A stretch of 64,000 nt of DNA from Paracentrotus lividus (Eukaryota > Echinodermata > Echinoidea > Camarodonta > Echinidae), in contig CALNVZ010003434.1 in assembly GCA_940671915.1 (NCBI GenBank), forward strand, positions 26,839,674 through 26,903,673, written 5' to 3'. Below the pieces are notes generated by a model. It saw only the letters and a program-made list of their open reading frames with translations. It made no database searches and was not told the DNA's origin. Below, piece by piece: positions 47,292 through 60,395 of this stretch. The translations under genes and the position numbers were made by a program. The first letter of the stretch is position 1. The number at the start of each line of letters is the position of its first letter.

Positions 47292-50200
47292 AATAAGATG
47301 TCTTTTTTATCAAAGTGCTTGGTCTATGGAGGTGAAAAAGAAATACCCTTGCCACTTTAGGTCATTGCATTTGAAAATGGAATGTTAAATGAATTCATAT
47401 TCAATAAACTACATGATTAGTGCCTGTACCGTGCATGTTCGAGGGATAGAGGTAATAACATGTACAAAAGTCATCAATGCAGTGTACTCCCCTTATAATG
47501 AGCACAGATATAGGATTTTGTATTAAAGTAATTGATGGTCAGAACCTCGTTATAATGGGAGTAGACTGTAATTGATAAAATGTATTTATTGCGTCAGAAT
47601 CGCATGTTTCTTCTTTCTATTTTCTTCAATAGAATTTTCATTGTAATGTAGACGTTAGTTACATTAAGTTAGAGAGTTAAAAACTGTTCTATTGATGTGA
47701 TCAAGAATAGTTTTGATAATTATGCATACATTGTATGCATTAGATTGTGCATTGCACTGTAAATATGTAAAAGTATATGATTTATCTTTCTTCAGATTCA
47801 TCTTTATCTTATTTTGTCTGTTAATGTCACAATATTAAAAGTTTAAAAAAATGATGGTTTCTTTTTTGTATATTTCTCTTGCATTATCCTGTATTTTTAT
47901 TCTTTTGTCTGTGTTGGTTCATGGTTTGTTGATATTTTGAATATCTTGTTTATGTCGTCATTGTATCAGGATTTGTAGTTTTTTTTTTGACAAAATCCTT
48001 CTTTGAAGAGTTTGTAGTGACTTGACCACGTTGGAATCATGGCAAACAATATAACTTCATATAATCTTAATAATTGAGAACTTTCTGTGTTACAATGGTC
48101 TTCAAATTCATTTTTTTTTCATTCTATAATATTTAGATTATGGGAATTGTAAAAACAAGTGGTTGAAAGGCTAGCACTATAATGCATCGATATGAAAGGC
48201 ACATTAAAAGAGCTGTCAGTTTAAAGTTATGAAGTGCAATTCCTTTGATTAAATATCCATTTTTTCATTTCCTTTTCCACATTTCTCTTGTATGTTTATT
48301 GCAAATGCTTGACATACATGTTGGTGTGTAATTTTTTTTTATCAGTTTACATGCATATTGTATTGCATATTTTTCACAAGCTTACAGATTTCTGCTTTTA
48401 CTGTCATGAATTGTATAAAATGCTATGGAACAAGAATTTATTGTCTAGAGCCTGTAATTTTACTGCTCAAATCCAATTTACGAAATAGTAATATTCAGTA
48501 ATAAATTAACTGCAGATGTAGGCCTATTACTAATGCAGGATCTTGTATTTTTATTACACGTACTAGATATCTTATTACCTAACATAAGGACATGTTATGA
48601 ACTGCATTGGTGCTTGTCAGTCTTACAGTAGTTTGATAGAATTGAAGCTTAAGTGAATTACCAGATTCTTGTTACCTTTGAATCATTTTAGATTGCATGT
48701 ATGTATGGAAGGAGTACCATTCATTTCAGACAAAATAATATCCTTGATGTTTGTTTTATTTTTACATCTTATGTCAATGGAATTGCAAAGAAATCCTCAA
48801 AAGTCAGTATTTGGGTTTTCTGTTGGTTTTGGTTTTCATGGAGAAAAATTGGATCGGAAGAATAATGTAGATATTATAGTTGAATCTTTGAAGTACATGT
48901 TTATATATTAGACTAAGGAGAACAATGATTCTGTTTTTTTCTTCATGTAAGGTTGTTCTTTTAGCAATTGTGTGATAAAGATCAGACAAGAAATATTTTC
49001 TATACTCTTGGAGTTTCTTTGCTTTATTTTTATTTTTTTCTTGTCACGTTGTATGGTACACTCATGTTACGTGTACATAATTGATGTTCCTTACATTTTC
49101 CATGATTAAATACTTCTAATCTACTTGATGCAGTATGTCTTGTGTTTTGTGTTTGAGTACAGTAGTGCTCCAAAGATGATAAGAAATACAATAACCTGTT
49201 TATGCACTGTCTTGTCTGTATCTTATGCCCACAATCTAAATATTGATTATTATGGCTTTTTAAAAAGTTGACCCGATTATATACTATTACTAGTGTTATT
49301 TTCAAAACCACTAATACTATTTCTTTACAATATTACCACTGCACATTATAACTATATTTCTATCGATTTAATTTCAACTTTCTGAATGCATTTCCCTCCA
49401 TTTTATTCTCAAGCAAAATAATGCATTTATTGAAATAAGCTGGAATTCTTTCATTTTTTTTTTACTCAGTTTATATTTATGGTTATGGAAACAGATGATA
49501 ATATATAGAATCGATCAAAATCATGAACTCTTAGAAAATAATGTGAAATAAGATGGAAACGTCAATAAATGTGATGTTACTGATCATGCTGATATACTGG
49601 CGCGGATCCAGGGGCCCAGCGCCCCCCCCCCCCCCCCCCCCCCCCCAGCAAAGAAAAAAAAAGAAGGAAAAAAAAATGGATTGCCGACCTGATTGACCCA
49701 TCTAACCTTATGCACTTGTCAATTGATGTCCCTGCCCCTGGGTACCCGGGGATGGCCGGGACTTGCACGCTAAATGTAAGCTAAAAAATGACATTCCCCG
49801 GTCAAATCCCGGTCAAAGTCCGGCAGGGCCGGGCATAATTGTGTGCAAACCCGCGCAAGTCCCGGCCCCAGCCTGCCGGGAACTGCGATGCAATCCCGGG
49901 TCTTTCTCTCGGTACACTCCCCCGCCCCGGCCGCGAACGCGAACCCGAATTTTCAAGCTTGTATATATATACGATCGACGGGCGGCGGGCCAGGTGTGCA
50001 TTCATTTTTCTGACATGGTGCAAGCCTGATATGAATGGACGACACTGTAGTACCTAGTGCATGCAGTGATCGATCGATCGTGTGTGTGAAAATTGACGAT
50101 GACGTGTTGTGTATGGATGGGCAATATTGGCGGTGGACAATTATTTTTTTCTTTCTTGTGACCATACCGGAGTACAGTAGGGCGCGGACGCGGGGGGGGG

Positions 50201-50301
50201 GGGGGGGGCGGGGTGTAATTTAAAATATAGAAATTGCATTGAAATATTATTTTGATTGAAATAAGTTTATTCATTAAAATTCTCTAATTAATTTTTAATT
50301 T

Positions 50302-50335
<34 letters not shown>

Positions 50336-51160
50336 GGTCCAAATTTTGGGGTGCGGTTTATATACCGTTAATTGCGTATATATATTTGGGTTTACTTACA
50401 ATGTGAGATCCTTTTTTCTGTACAGGAAAAAGTCAATCCAAATCATAAGAAAGTATTTTCTTCCTCGTTAGTAGGGCTATGACGAAGAGGGTGCTAATTT
50501 TAATTTGAAATCAAGCCCATTTTTTTTTTTTAATTTTACCTGATTTGTGAAGCCTTATATATTACTCAATTTAACTTTATGTTCTCTTTTGTACAGGACA
50601 AACTAACTTCAGATACATGGCAAAGTGCTGGGAGGAAGTGAAGGGTTCGATTTTAAAAAGTCCAGAGCCTCTTCCAGATTACTTTGTTGTCACTTGTTTG
50701 CCTACGTGGTGTTGCAACGTTGAACTTCTGTCCTGTCATGACCGCGGGGGGGGGCGGTTTCAGCCCAAAAGCTATCCACAATAAAAATATTGTTCTCTTT
50801 CCCGCTTATCATGTACCCAAAATAATTTTGTTCTAAACTAATTATTCATTTTTGTTGGGCATTCTCAAATCTTCGGACTCGATTACCCATTTTATCATTA
50901 TAATAGTTTTTTTTCTTTACGTCATATTCATTTTTGTGCATGCCTTCAAATCATATATTTGCATGAATCATTGAATTTGTTCAAGGAAACGAAATGCATG
51001 CTCCCTTTCCAGGTAAATAGCAAATGTGCATGATAGTTATATGACAATTTACTGCATGTGAATCAAAATAAAGTCAGAAAACCAATCTTGGACCAGATAT
51101 GAACCCGCAAAATTTTCTTTGCTATTTTTTTTTGGTGCCATCAGGTAACATAATTTAATG

Positions 51161-51240
51161 AAGGGCCCACTGGGACAACAGTTCATTACATCTGAAGTTG
51201 CTACCCAGGGTTTAAGGTATTATATTGTTATTGTTAAAAT
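51161..51240 (+). mobile_element. SINE 3' fragment
   Basis: GGGCCCACTGGGACAACAGT then GAAGTTGCTACCCAGGGTTT and a TTATTGTT tail; same 3' body as the SINEs at 3801 and 17165. Confidence 0.75.
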
Positions 51241-51484
51241 ATTTTGCATGAAAAGATGATTGGATCTCTATCGATTCATTTGTGCATGATTGATATTCAA
51301 ATATATTTCTTTTCCTGGATGCTGAAGAAAGGAGCCCATACGTGAGATCAAGGGATTAAAGGTAAGGGATGTAAAACAATGCCCCCACCACCCCCCCCCC
51401 CCCCCCCGAAAAAAAAACAACCCAAAAATAAAAGAAAAGAAAAGACACACAAACACATCTTTGTCTTTATTCAAATACACGAAG

Positions 51485-51970
51485 AAAAAAAATCAAGGAG
51501 TTTAGATAGAGAGATGCGGAGAGAGAGGGAATGAAAGGAGGATAGAATAGAGAAGAGGGTGGAAGACAATAAAAGAGAGAAAGAGAAGAGAAAAATCGAG
51601 AGGAGAAAAGGAGAGAGACTCGAGGGGGAGAGAGAGAGAGAGAGAAAGCAGAAAGAGCGTAATGGATATACACTGTAAATCTCCGACCATATAAAAACTG
51701 AAATATTATAAAGGCAGGACATAGTTTTAATATGCCTCAAAATCTAGATAATATACTAAAAATACATCAATAACCCGACAGTCAAATAATATAATTGTAA
51801 CCTAATTTTCTAGTAGATGACTTTGGCGAGAGATGAGATTATACTAATGGCGAGAGACGTATAGAGAAAGAATTGGAGAGTGGTAGGAGGGGAAGAGGGT
51901 GAAAGGAAGTGAGTAAAGAGACATCAAAAGAATTAGAGAGAGAGAGAAAGAAGCAATATACATTTGAATA
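51485..51970. repeat. GA-rich repeats
   Basis: Two purine-rich blocks (51485-51660 and 51840-51955) separated by AT-rich sequence. Confidence 0.85.
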
Positions 51971-52057
51971 TACAGAGAATGGACTTCAGATGGCCACTTA
52001 TATCTCACAAATCTTTTAAAAATCAGAACATTTTCATCAATAAGATGTTTAGAATAG

Positions 52058-52312
52058 CACAATATAAAATTAAATTAAACTTTACATAACAACACGTTTC
52101 AGAATATTATACAAATATACAATGACAATCGAGGTTCTGGTTTAAAACTATTCCATCGAAGACATTCACATAGTACTATTCTCTCGAGGGCCATCGGCCC
52201 GAGAGAGAATAGTACTATGTGATGTTCCTGAGTCGCATAGTTTTAACCTGTTCTGAGAATGAGTCATTGTATATTGTTTTATATCCCCTTCCACTTTTAA
52301 TTTTATATTGAA
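52058..52312. repeat. ~255-bp imperfect palindrome (foldback)
   Basis: Centred near 52189 (GGCCATCGGCC). The arms match outward through CACATAGTACTATTCTCTCG, AAAACTAT, ATACAATGA and TATAAAATTAAA. Confidence 0.85.
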
Positions 52313-53039
52313 CAAAATATATCATAGTCTATGCTTACCTTTCTTCTGGATCCAATAAGTACAAGTAGGCCTACTTACAAAGCGCCCGTTTTTGTTCGAG
52401 CACCGACGAAAAATCTTGCGAGCGCTGAATCGAGTGATTTGATGTCGATCTCATCACAACTCACACCATCAATTGTTGAACAAATTCACGGAATATAGAT
52501 TACAGCATACTTAATTTGTCTGAATATTAACGCTGTCAGTCGAGTCATGAAATCCACAATTCTCTCGTCTTATACTGCTGAAATTCTTCCGTTATTACCA
52601 TCAATCTGGCAACTAGTGGAGGCAGCCATTTTGTCTGTTTACAAACAAATATCAGCTGTTGCGCACCGTGTCAGTGCATTCAGCTTCAGCTCGCCGAAAG
52701 TTTCCCGTGGCATGCGCGCATGCAGTGGAGAATTCAGTAAAAGCAGCAAGTAGCACCGCTCGCGTGCGCAACTCTGAATAGGGTTGGGGGGGGGGGGGGG
52801 GTCGGAAAAACGTATAGTCCAGTTTTTCCCTAGGGAAAAAATGTACTATGCGTGACGTCATGAAGAAAAACGAACATATGTTCATCGCAGTAACACTTTA
52901 TTACTTAGTTAAACTATTCTTTTTCTCCTTGTGTACACTCTCAATGCAAACAATCTTAGATAAGGGATATAACAATTAATATAAATTAAATTGATCAAAG
53001 GTCTTACAATTAGTAACTAAAAAAACATAATGATTATAC

Positions 53040-54680
53040 TAATGATATCATAAAGCTAGAGATCAAGATATAAGAAGTGAGAAAGAGAAAGAGGCATAAT
53101 GGAAGAGATGAGGACGGGCGGAGATTGAGAAATTAGAAATAGGGATACACATAATTTTGATACAATAAACCGTTACAAGATTATAACAATGATTATCCTA
53201 ATAATATCATAAAGATAGAAATCAAGATACAAGGAGTGAAAAACAGAACGAGGGAAGGTGGGATAATACACTCTCAGAAAAATTTTAACCAACCGGCCAA
53301 AATTTTAACCAACCGTTGGTTCAAATATGAACTTACCAACTGTTGGTTAAACGCGTTAACCAACCCCAGTTGGTTAAAATTTAACCAATTATGTATTAAA
53401 ACTTTAATAAAAAGTTGGTTAAAATATTTTAACCAACCCTAGTTGGTTAAATTTTTTAATACTTAATTGGTTAATTTCTTTTTTTAATACATCATGGTTG
53501 GTTAAAAAAATCAAGCGATAGACCGGACTGGACCGGCCTTTTGACAATTTGATCAAAGTATTGGTACAAATAACATGAAGAGTTATGCCTGTATTATTAG
53601 ACTACATGCATTATTTGTTGGCCTAAACAGGGTAGGCCTACAGTAGCCTAAGTATTGGTCCAGTAGTCAGTACAATATCATTACTTCGGTTCAGACGTTA
53701 GGTCTACAATCTAGTTCAGTATATCTAACTGGATCTAATTATAGATCCAGAATATAGAAACGAGATGCTGGCCTAGATTCTACGTTTAGATTCCAAGGTC
53801 ATCACTCTTAAACCAGTCAAGTAGGCCTCATTGGACTATAATCGAGAGGTCTAAAAATATTTAGGCTAAATTTAGATGCAAGTGATGGTTCTAACGTAGT
53901 TCTAATATTTAGCCAACTAAATCTATGACCTCAAGACTTAGTCCGAGACCAAGCTGGTTGGAGAGCGAAGTATTTAGATTCTACACCGGAGCTGCATACA
54001 TTTCAGGCAAAAAGTTTAATACCTAAGTTAACGCTAGGTCTAACGTCTCAACCGAAATAATTAGGAACCGTACTGGCCATGTAGTCCAAAACCAGCTCCA
54101 AAACATAATGCATGTTAGTCCTATATCACAGGCCTATACTCTTCAAGTCATTTCTACCTACCAATATACTTTGATCAGATTGTCAAGATAGGTCCAGCCA
54201 GACCAGCAGTCAGCTTGTGTAACCTTGTTGTCGTCGCAAACAAAATACGTGCACAATGAATAGGCGCACTATATCTTACGTGTATAAATCAAAATCGCAA
54301 GATTTCTAGCGCGAGGAGCGGAGCGCGTATCTTTGTTAAATCCCCGTTTCCCATTGGTTGTTTTTCTTCCACGTGACCAATTTTTTTAACCAACTATTGG
54401 TTAAAATTGGAATTGGGCTTTTTTAACCAACCCATGCTTTTTCACGTTTAACCAACTTGTTTTTTAACCAACTTTTCTTTTTAATACATTATTGGTTAAT
54501 ATTTTTTAACCAATTGGTTTTAATATGCATTTATTTTACCAGCGTTCTGAGAGTGTAGAAGAGATGGGGATGGGCGGAGATTGAGAAATTAGAAATAGGG
54601 ATACACATAACGTTGATAAATTATAATATTATACACGTTATACAAGATTACAGGCCTAATATAAAACATCTATCATGGAA
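53040..54680. repeat. ~170-bp tandem duplication split by a TIR element
   Basis: Unit 1 (53040-53165) and unit 2 share TATCATAAAG, GATCAAGATA and GGGCGGAGATTGAGAAATTA. Unit 2 is interrupted at 53268 and resumes at 54558. Confidence 0.85.
53269..54555. mobile_element. TA-flanked TIR element with TTGGTTAA arrays
   Basis: Ends CACTCTCAGAA and inverse TTCTGAGAGTG; TA at 53267-53268 and 54556-54557. Many TTGGTTAA/TTAACCAA copies fill 53285-53510 and 54385-54535. The middle is unrelated and non-coding. The other unit of the host tandem repeat provides the empty site. Confidence 0.9.
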
Positions 54681-55696
54681 GTAGTTACAATTATTCTAGT
54701 GCCATGTTGTTCCACAACTCTCTGTCTCTCGCCTCATGCATTATAACTTGTAATCCTCTATCTTCTACTCCTCTCTCTCTCTTCCCAACGTTGCTCTTCC
54801 AGCCATTTCTTCAAACTACCCATCCACAGTACTCTTTTTCTTCCGCTACTCTTCCTCCCTTTTCCTCCACTCCTCTATATGGTGGTGTCCATCGTCACCA
54901 TGTCCATCATGGTATATGGAATGATATAAGAAAAAGAAAATAAACAAATCAATAATATGAACAAAATAAACAAATCAATATAATAAATTATGTCACGGAA
55001 TCGGTAAAAATGATTCGCTGACAAGCTCTCACTCATCAGCCTCCGAATAATTCACTTCAAACGCAACCCGCCATTTATTGCAGCACACACACACACGTAG
55101 TACCGTACCGTAGTAGTCCATATAGCTAGAGCTGCTAGATATCAGCTAGCAGAGCTGGCCACGATCGATGGCATGCGGCGCTGCCAATGTATCGGCAAAG
55201 GTAATTACGACAACTACCGAACACAATAATATTTGCCATCTTTATTTCTCAAGTGCCACAATATTGTGGCGCTCGGGCGAGGCAACTACTTTAATATTTT
55301 TTTTCTTTATTCAGTTGCCCGGCCCGAGAGACAAATCTAGTTCAGTAGTTGCCCCGGGCGCTCATATCAGGCGCATGTTTAGTGACGATACCACATCCCG
55401 GTCAACTGAACAACAAAGCCCGGTCAACTGAACAACAAAGCCCGGGTCAATGCGGGTAAAAAGCCCCGCACGAACGTCCCGGCTATTTTTGAGTGGTGTT
55501 GCAATCACCCTACAAATCCCGGTACAAGCCCCGCACCAACGTCCCGGCTATTTGAACGGCTTTGCAATACTCCTACAAATCCCGGTACAAACCCCGGCAC
55601 ACCCGGGCATGATTGCTTGCAAATCCCGGCTAAGTGTGTAAAAAGTCCCGGCCATCCCCGGGTACCCAGGGGCCGGGACATCAATTGACAAGTGCA

Positions 55697-56329
55697 TTAC
55701 CTCTATGTCCGATATATGATGATATTCTTGATGGCCGAAGGCCAAAATTTCCCCCTTGCTCGGCTGCCAGGCATTGTGCAAGGTTAACCAAATATCTGCG
55801 GACCGCCCTTACCTATACTCCAGCCAGGTGAATCCAGTGTTGCAATTTATGTGACATGAACAATCATAACATAACATTCATAGCTTAAAATATTTAAAAA
55901 TTCAGTTTAAAATGGTACAAATTGTGTTAAAAGAGGGCATCAAGCAGTTGCTGAGTCAAATTCAAGTACACATGACCACACCAGCATGACCAATGGAAAG
56001 GTGTCTTAATTTCAAAAGAATCCTAATTTTCGCCCATCCATATGATGATCTTCTGGTTGGACCAGGTTGGACATTTGCTGGGGAAAAAAAATCACGGCTA
56101 CCCCTTGAATTGAAATGCGTAAGCGTCGGATTGTGACAGACTTGCCTCGCCATACTTAACTATTCATCTCTCATGCATCGCTGGGCAGAAACTCCCCAAG
56201 CGGACCCAAACATCATTGACTGGTCGACACTTTTCACTCTTAGTACTCTTAATGCGTATGAAAATGATGAGTTCTGGATGACATTTCTCAATGGTTTAAG
56301 GTTTTATTTCGGTTGTTAAGAGTTTCACC
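55697..56329. other. Intergenic, nothing recognised
   Basis: No clear gene or repeat between the 6-kb element and the EGF/SRCR gene; presumably the promoter region of the latter. Confidence 0.4.
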
Positions 56330-56363
56330 ATGAAAACGTGGCTTATTCTATTGCAAGGAGCAG
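56330..56363 (+). CDS. EGF/SRCR gene exon 1, signal peptide start
   Basis: ATG AAA ACG TGG begins MKTWLILLQGA and is cut in phase 1 by GTAAAT. With exon 2 it gives a typical hydrophobic leader. Confidence 0.6.
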
Positions 56364-56445
56364 GTAAATATATTTTCTTCATGAATAGTAACTATTCTAA
56401 TCGAAATCATTTGTTTGTAAAAGCGCTTAATTTAAACAATTATTA

Positions 56446-56509
<64 letters not shown>

Positions 56510-57094
56510 CATTATTATTATTATTATTAATCATCATTATTAATATTATTATTATTTGTGTTGCTAGAATATTTGATAAGTAATTAATATTTATAATATA
56601 TAAATATTTTAGATTTATTCTAGAAAATAACCATCTAACCATCTGCAAAGCAAAGTGTATGTACGCTGTAAAATTTATTTGTATTTCTACACTAAATCCG
56701 TCAGCACAGTCACCATATGCGGTGATAAATTTCATTTTTTTTTTCTCTCCAGATGAATATTTATCATGTTTACGCGTAAGAAGAGAATATGTTATGTTCC
56801 GTTGACCGTGCGGTACGAAGATCTAAAGATGTTCACACCGATCCCCTTACCCCTTTTCGTGCAGCCACGTAACGTTAAAAAAAGGGACGGAAAAAACAAA
56901 CAACGTCTTTACATATGAAATTCAAATTTGTACCACTCTTTTTTCTTTCTTTTTTTTCATTTTTTTAAAATAAATATTTAATCTCTTTTCCTAAACTACA
57001 GGACTGGAAATTGGTGTGAATTTAACAACAATAATAATGGGGTATTTATTCAAATTAAAATCAATATCATAGCCACATGGCTGAATTGTATTTG

Positions 57095-57138
<44 letters not shown>

Positions 57139-58094
57139 AATATATCCTAAATGAATACATATAAATTACTTTAACAAAAGAGAAATCAATATGTTCATAA
57201 CAGTAATAAGGACGGTAAGGGTGATAGAAGGAGGAATGAAAAAGAGAGACAGAGAGAGAGAGATGGACGGGAGGGTAAAAAAACAATGGATATCGATGAA
57301 CTGAGAAAGACAGAGAGACAGATAGATAGAGAGAGGGAGAGAGGAAGGTTGATATGATATAATATAATGTCGAGGGAAAGGTTGATAGACGAAAGACAAT
57401 AGTCAGTTTGTTATGGAATGCAGATTGCAAGTGAATGAAAATTCTTTTCTTCCAGAGGCCTATACGGTTGACACGATGTTATCTAAGGGAGATTGCAAGT
57501 TAGTGAATGCTCTTCTCTTCTATATGGTTGGGGTGTTATTCAGTTAACTCTGTTATGTAAATTGCAAGTTAGAAAAATGCTTCTCTTTTGTCTGGTCAAT
57601 AAGATACCTAATGCATTATCTCTAATGTAGATTGCAAGTTAGTCTGTTCTTGATGTTATGGCTTCAACTTTTGTTTTCTTCTTTTTTTTCCTTCAAATCA
57701 TGATCTGTTGTGTTCACATCAGGGATTTATTTCTTGTTAAATATTACAGTGCTTGTAGCCTGTCAGTCCTGTCCTCACCTTACAAAACAGTCATGCCCCT
57801 TGATGACAATGGAAAATGGCGATGTCGTACAATCTGTTTTGAAAGTTGTAACGTCTCCAGTGGATTTCGGTCTACCACCTGACTTAATAACAAAAGGTTA
57901 TTATTGTGCAGTACCAGGTAAGATCAGGACAATAAATTAAAGGGTTTCTCTCAATACAAAGCTAACATTTCGATGAAGGAGTCAACTTTTCAAAAATCCA
58001 TACACAGTTCTTAAAAGAAGAGACCATTGATAATAAACAAACACGAAATAGTAAATAATAAAAGAATTTTTAAGTGTTTACTTCACGAAGATGA

Positions 58095-58143
<49 letters not shown>

Positions 58144-60354
58144 CAATGAATGATAATATGTCCCACACAACAAAGTAAACCCAACTTGAGAGCCTGATAT
58201 TAAAATGTGTAATTTGTTAAAACAATATCAATATAAATAGAGGGCGAAGGATCTTCTTTAATGGTCAAGTTCAATTTTCACAGTGATTAAAAAAAAAAAA
58301 GTTAAAAATTTATATTATGTTCATATAGCTCTGTTATTATTATCAGAGACCAATAAAAAAATTTATTTAATCACAAAACCATTCACACTCGAATAAGTCT
58401 TTGAAATATCAAAACTGGTAAAATTTAATGTCGATTCACAGTAAGATAATATGAAAGATTGATTCCTATAACTATAACAAAGAAAATTTTATTACTTGAA
58501 ACCTCGTTTTAGTGTCTATATTTCACATGTATATGCTTCGGCGAGCGGGCATCTCAGCAAAGGTCTAAAAGAACTGTTACATTATGTTTTTTTCAAACAT
58601 TTTCACTGAAAAAAAATCGCCGGAAATCATGAAAGGAATATCACAAGATCTCTCAAACATATATTTCAGTGCAATGCGGACAAGAAGACACTATATTTGA
58701 TCGGTTTTATTCAGATTCCTTTTTTTCTACCAAAACTGTAACCCTATATACTTTAAAGCGATGTGCCTGGTACTATCTTGTAATTTTTAGCAACAATTTA
58801 ATGATACCGAGCCCCACTGACAATATTTTTTCAACAATTATTTGTTACATCTTCGACCCCCGAAAAAAAAGCAGTAATCTATGACTGTCCAAAATATGTT
58901 TTAATTATAGCGTTTAATAACAGACATTTTGATCATGTTGATGTAAACGCAGTATAAAATCAATATAAAGTACCATAATTGATTGAGTGGAAGTTAATAA
59001 CGTAGGGGCGAAAACGAATAATATCACCTTGGTTAGTAATCTACGACGGATCCCCTGAAATCAAATGCCCTTTTTTTTTTAGTTTACTCCGTAACAGAAG
59101 AGCATTTTGACAGTGACATACCTCATCTATCTATTCTTCTCATAAAAGGATAATTCTGAAATGGATAAAAGATGCCTGACACAACCTTGATTTCTGTTCA
59201 ATTAAGAATTAAATATTCAATATTTCATGCAGTAAATCCCTTGATTATGCTATGACGTACCTGTTGTATGATAGGTACGATTGTATGTTGTGGAAACGAT
59301 ACATAGCCACTAAAAGGCGTAAATTCATAGGAGGACTTTATATCGCCAGAAAAGTAAAAAGGCGGGATCCCAATTGCCTTTTAAATTAGTTTATATATAC
59401 CCACAACAAAACATCGTTTATCCAGATATATAAAAGCAATCGATCTTTTTTTTTTTTTTTTTTGATAGATCAGGACAAAGGAAAGTGTGAACAATGAAGG
59501 ATACATTTTTTTTCTTCAGTTAATTTTTGACAACCTCAATTCAGGCAAAGTCCATCATAATTGCATGACAAAAATATTAATCTAGTAAAAAAATCCAAAC
59601 ACCTCTACATGGGTAACTGCACTTTCAAAATGTAATGTTTAGAAATAGATAGTGAAGAAGCTCCGTTCCAAAAGGTATTGCATCTACAGAGTGAGTCAAA
59701 AATAACGTCCCATCATTTTGAAGTTGTCTTGTGAAAAGTATGAACACTTAATCATGGGTTTCATGATATGTCTTGATAAAGTCATCTTTCTAGCATAATA
59801 TGTTGGTACCATTTTCATTTGGAACTTTGCACGTATGACTGAATACTAGACAATCTCCTGAAGACGGTAAAATCTTATCTGCGCCAAGTGGCTTAGTGAA
59901 GATTAAAAGCAAATGTTGACAGAATATGTGTTCACACTTACCCACACACCCTCTCTCTCTCAAACAAACACACACACATACACTACACACAACACACACA
60001 CCACACACACACACAACACACACACACACTATCCCCTCAAAACAAACCACATCGTCACAGACTCACCCACAGACACGCTAACATCAAAACAAAAGTCCAT
60101 TTGATGTGTTGTTTACCAAGACCGTCACTGAATGTTTGGGACGTAGTAATTCCCTAACTGTTTGTGGGTGTGAGTGAGGGTGTGTATGTTTGTGTGTGTG
60201 TATTTGTGTTTGTGGGTTTGCTGAGAGTGTGGGTGGGTGTGTGTGTGTGTGTGTTTGTGTGCTGGTATGGAGGAGATGTGTTGTTTACCAAGACCGTCAC
60301 TGAATGTTTGGGACGTAGTAATTCCCTAACAACTGTTTGTGGGTGTGAGTGAGG

Positions 60355-60395
<41 letters not shown>

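Larger units (their letters stand above)
46315..49600 (+). other. TMED2 3' flank, probably long 3' UTR
   Basis: AT-rich, without a recognisable gene. Candidate AATAAA signals are at 47403 and 49564. A diverged tandem repeat (46681-47115) and a 70-bp hairpin (47222-47291) lie within it. UTR extent is inference. Confidence 0.35.
49711..55696. mobile_element. 6-kb TIR element with CCCGG-rich subterminal arrays
   Basis: The first ~54 bp (TGCACTTGTCAATTGATGTC onward to GGCCGGGACTT) recur inverted at the right end with about one mismatch. Both ends are flanked by TTA in direct orientation. Inside each end lie many CCCGG-containing short repeats (49735-49960; 55385-55690). No transposase frame seen. 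It contains the foldback at 52058-52312, GA-rich tracts and the nested element 53269-54555. TTA duplication is typical of PIF/Harbinger; assignment is inference. Confidence 0.75.

Noticed and set aside
52547-52753. 68-residue frame in a GC-richer patch
   Set aside because: Could be a start region of a transcript, but no conserved residues were seen and it lies inside the 6-kb TIR element.
56427-56735. Poly-Asn reading frame
   Set aside because: Translation of the ATT microsatellite.
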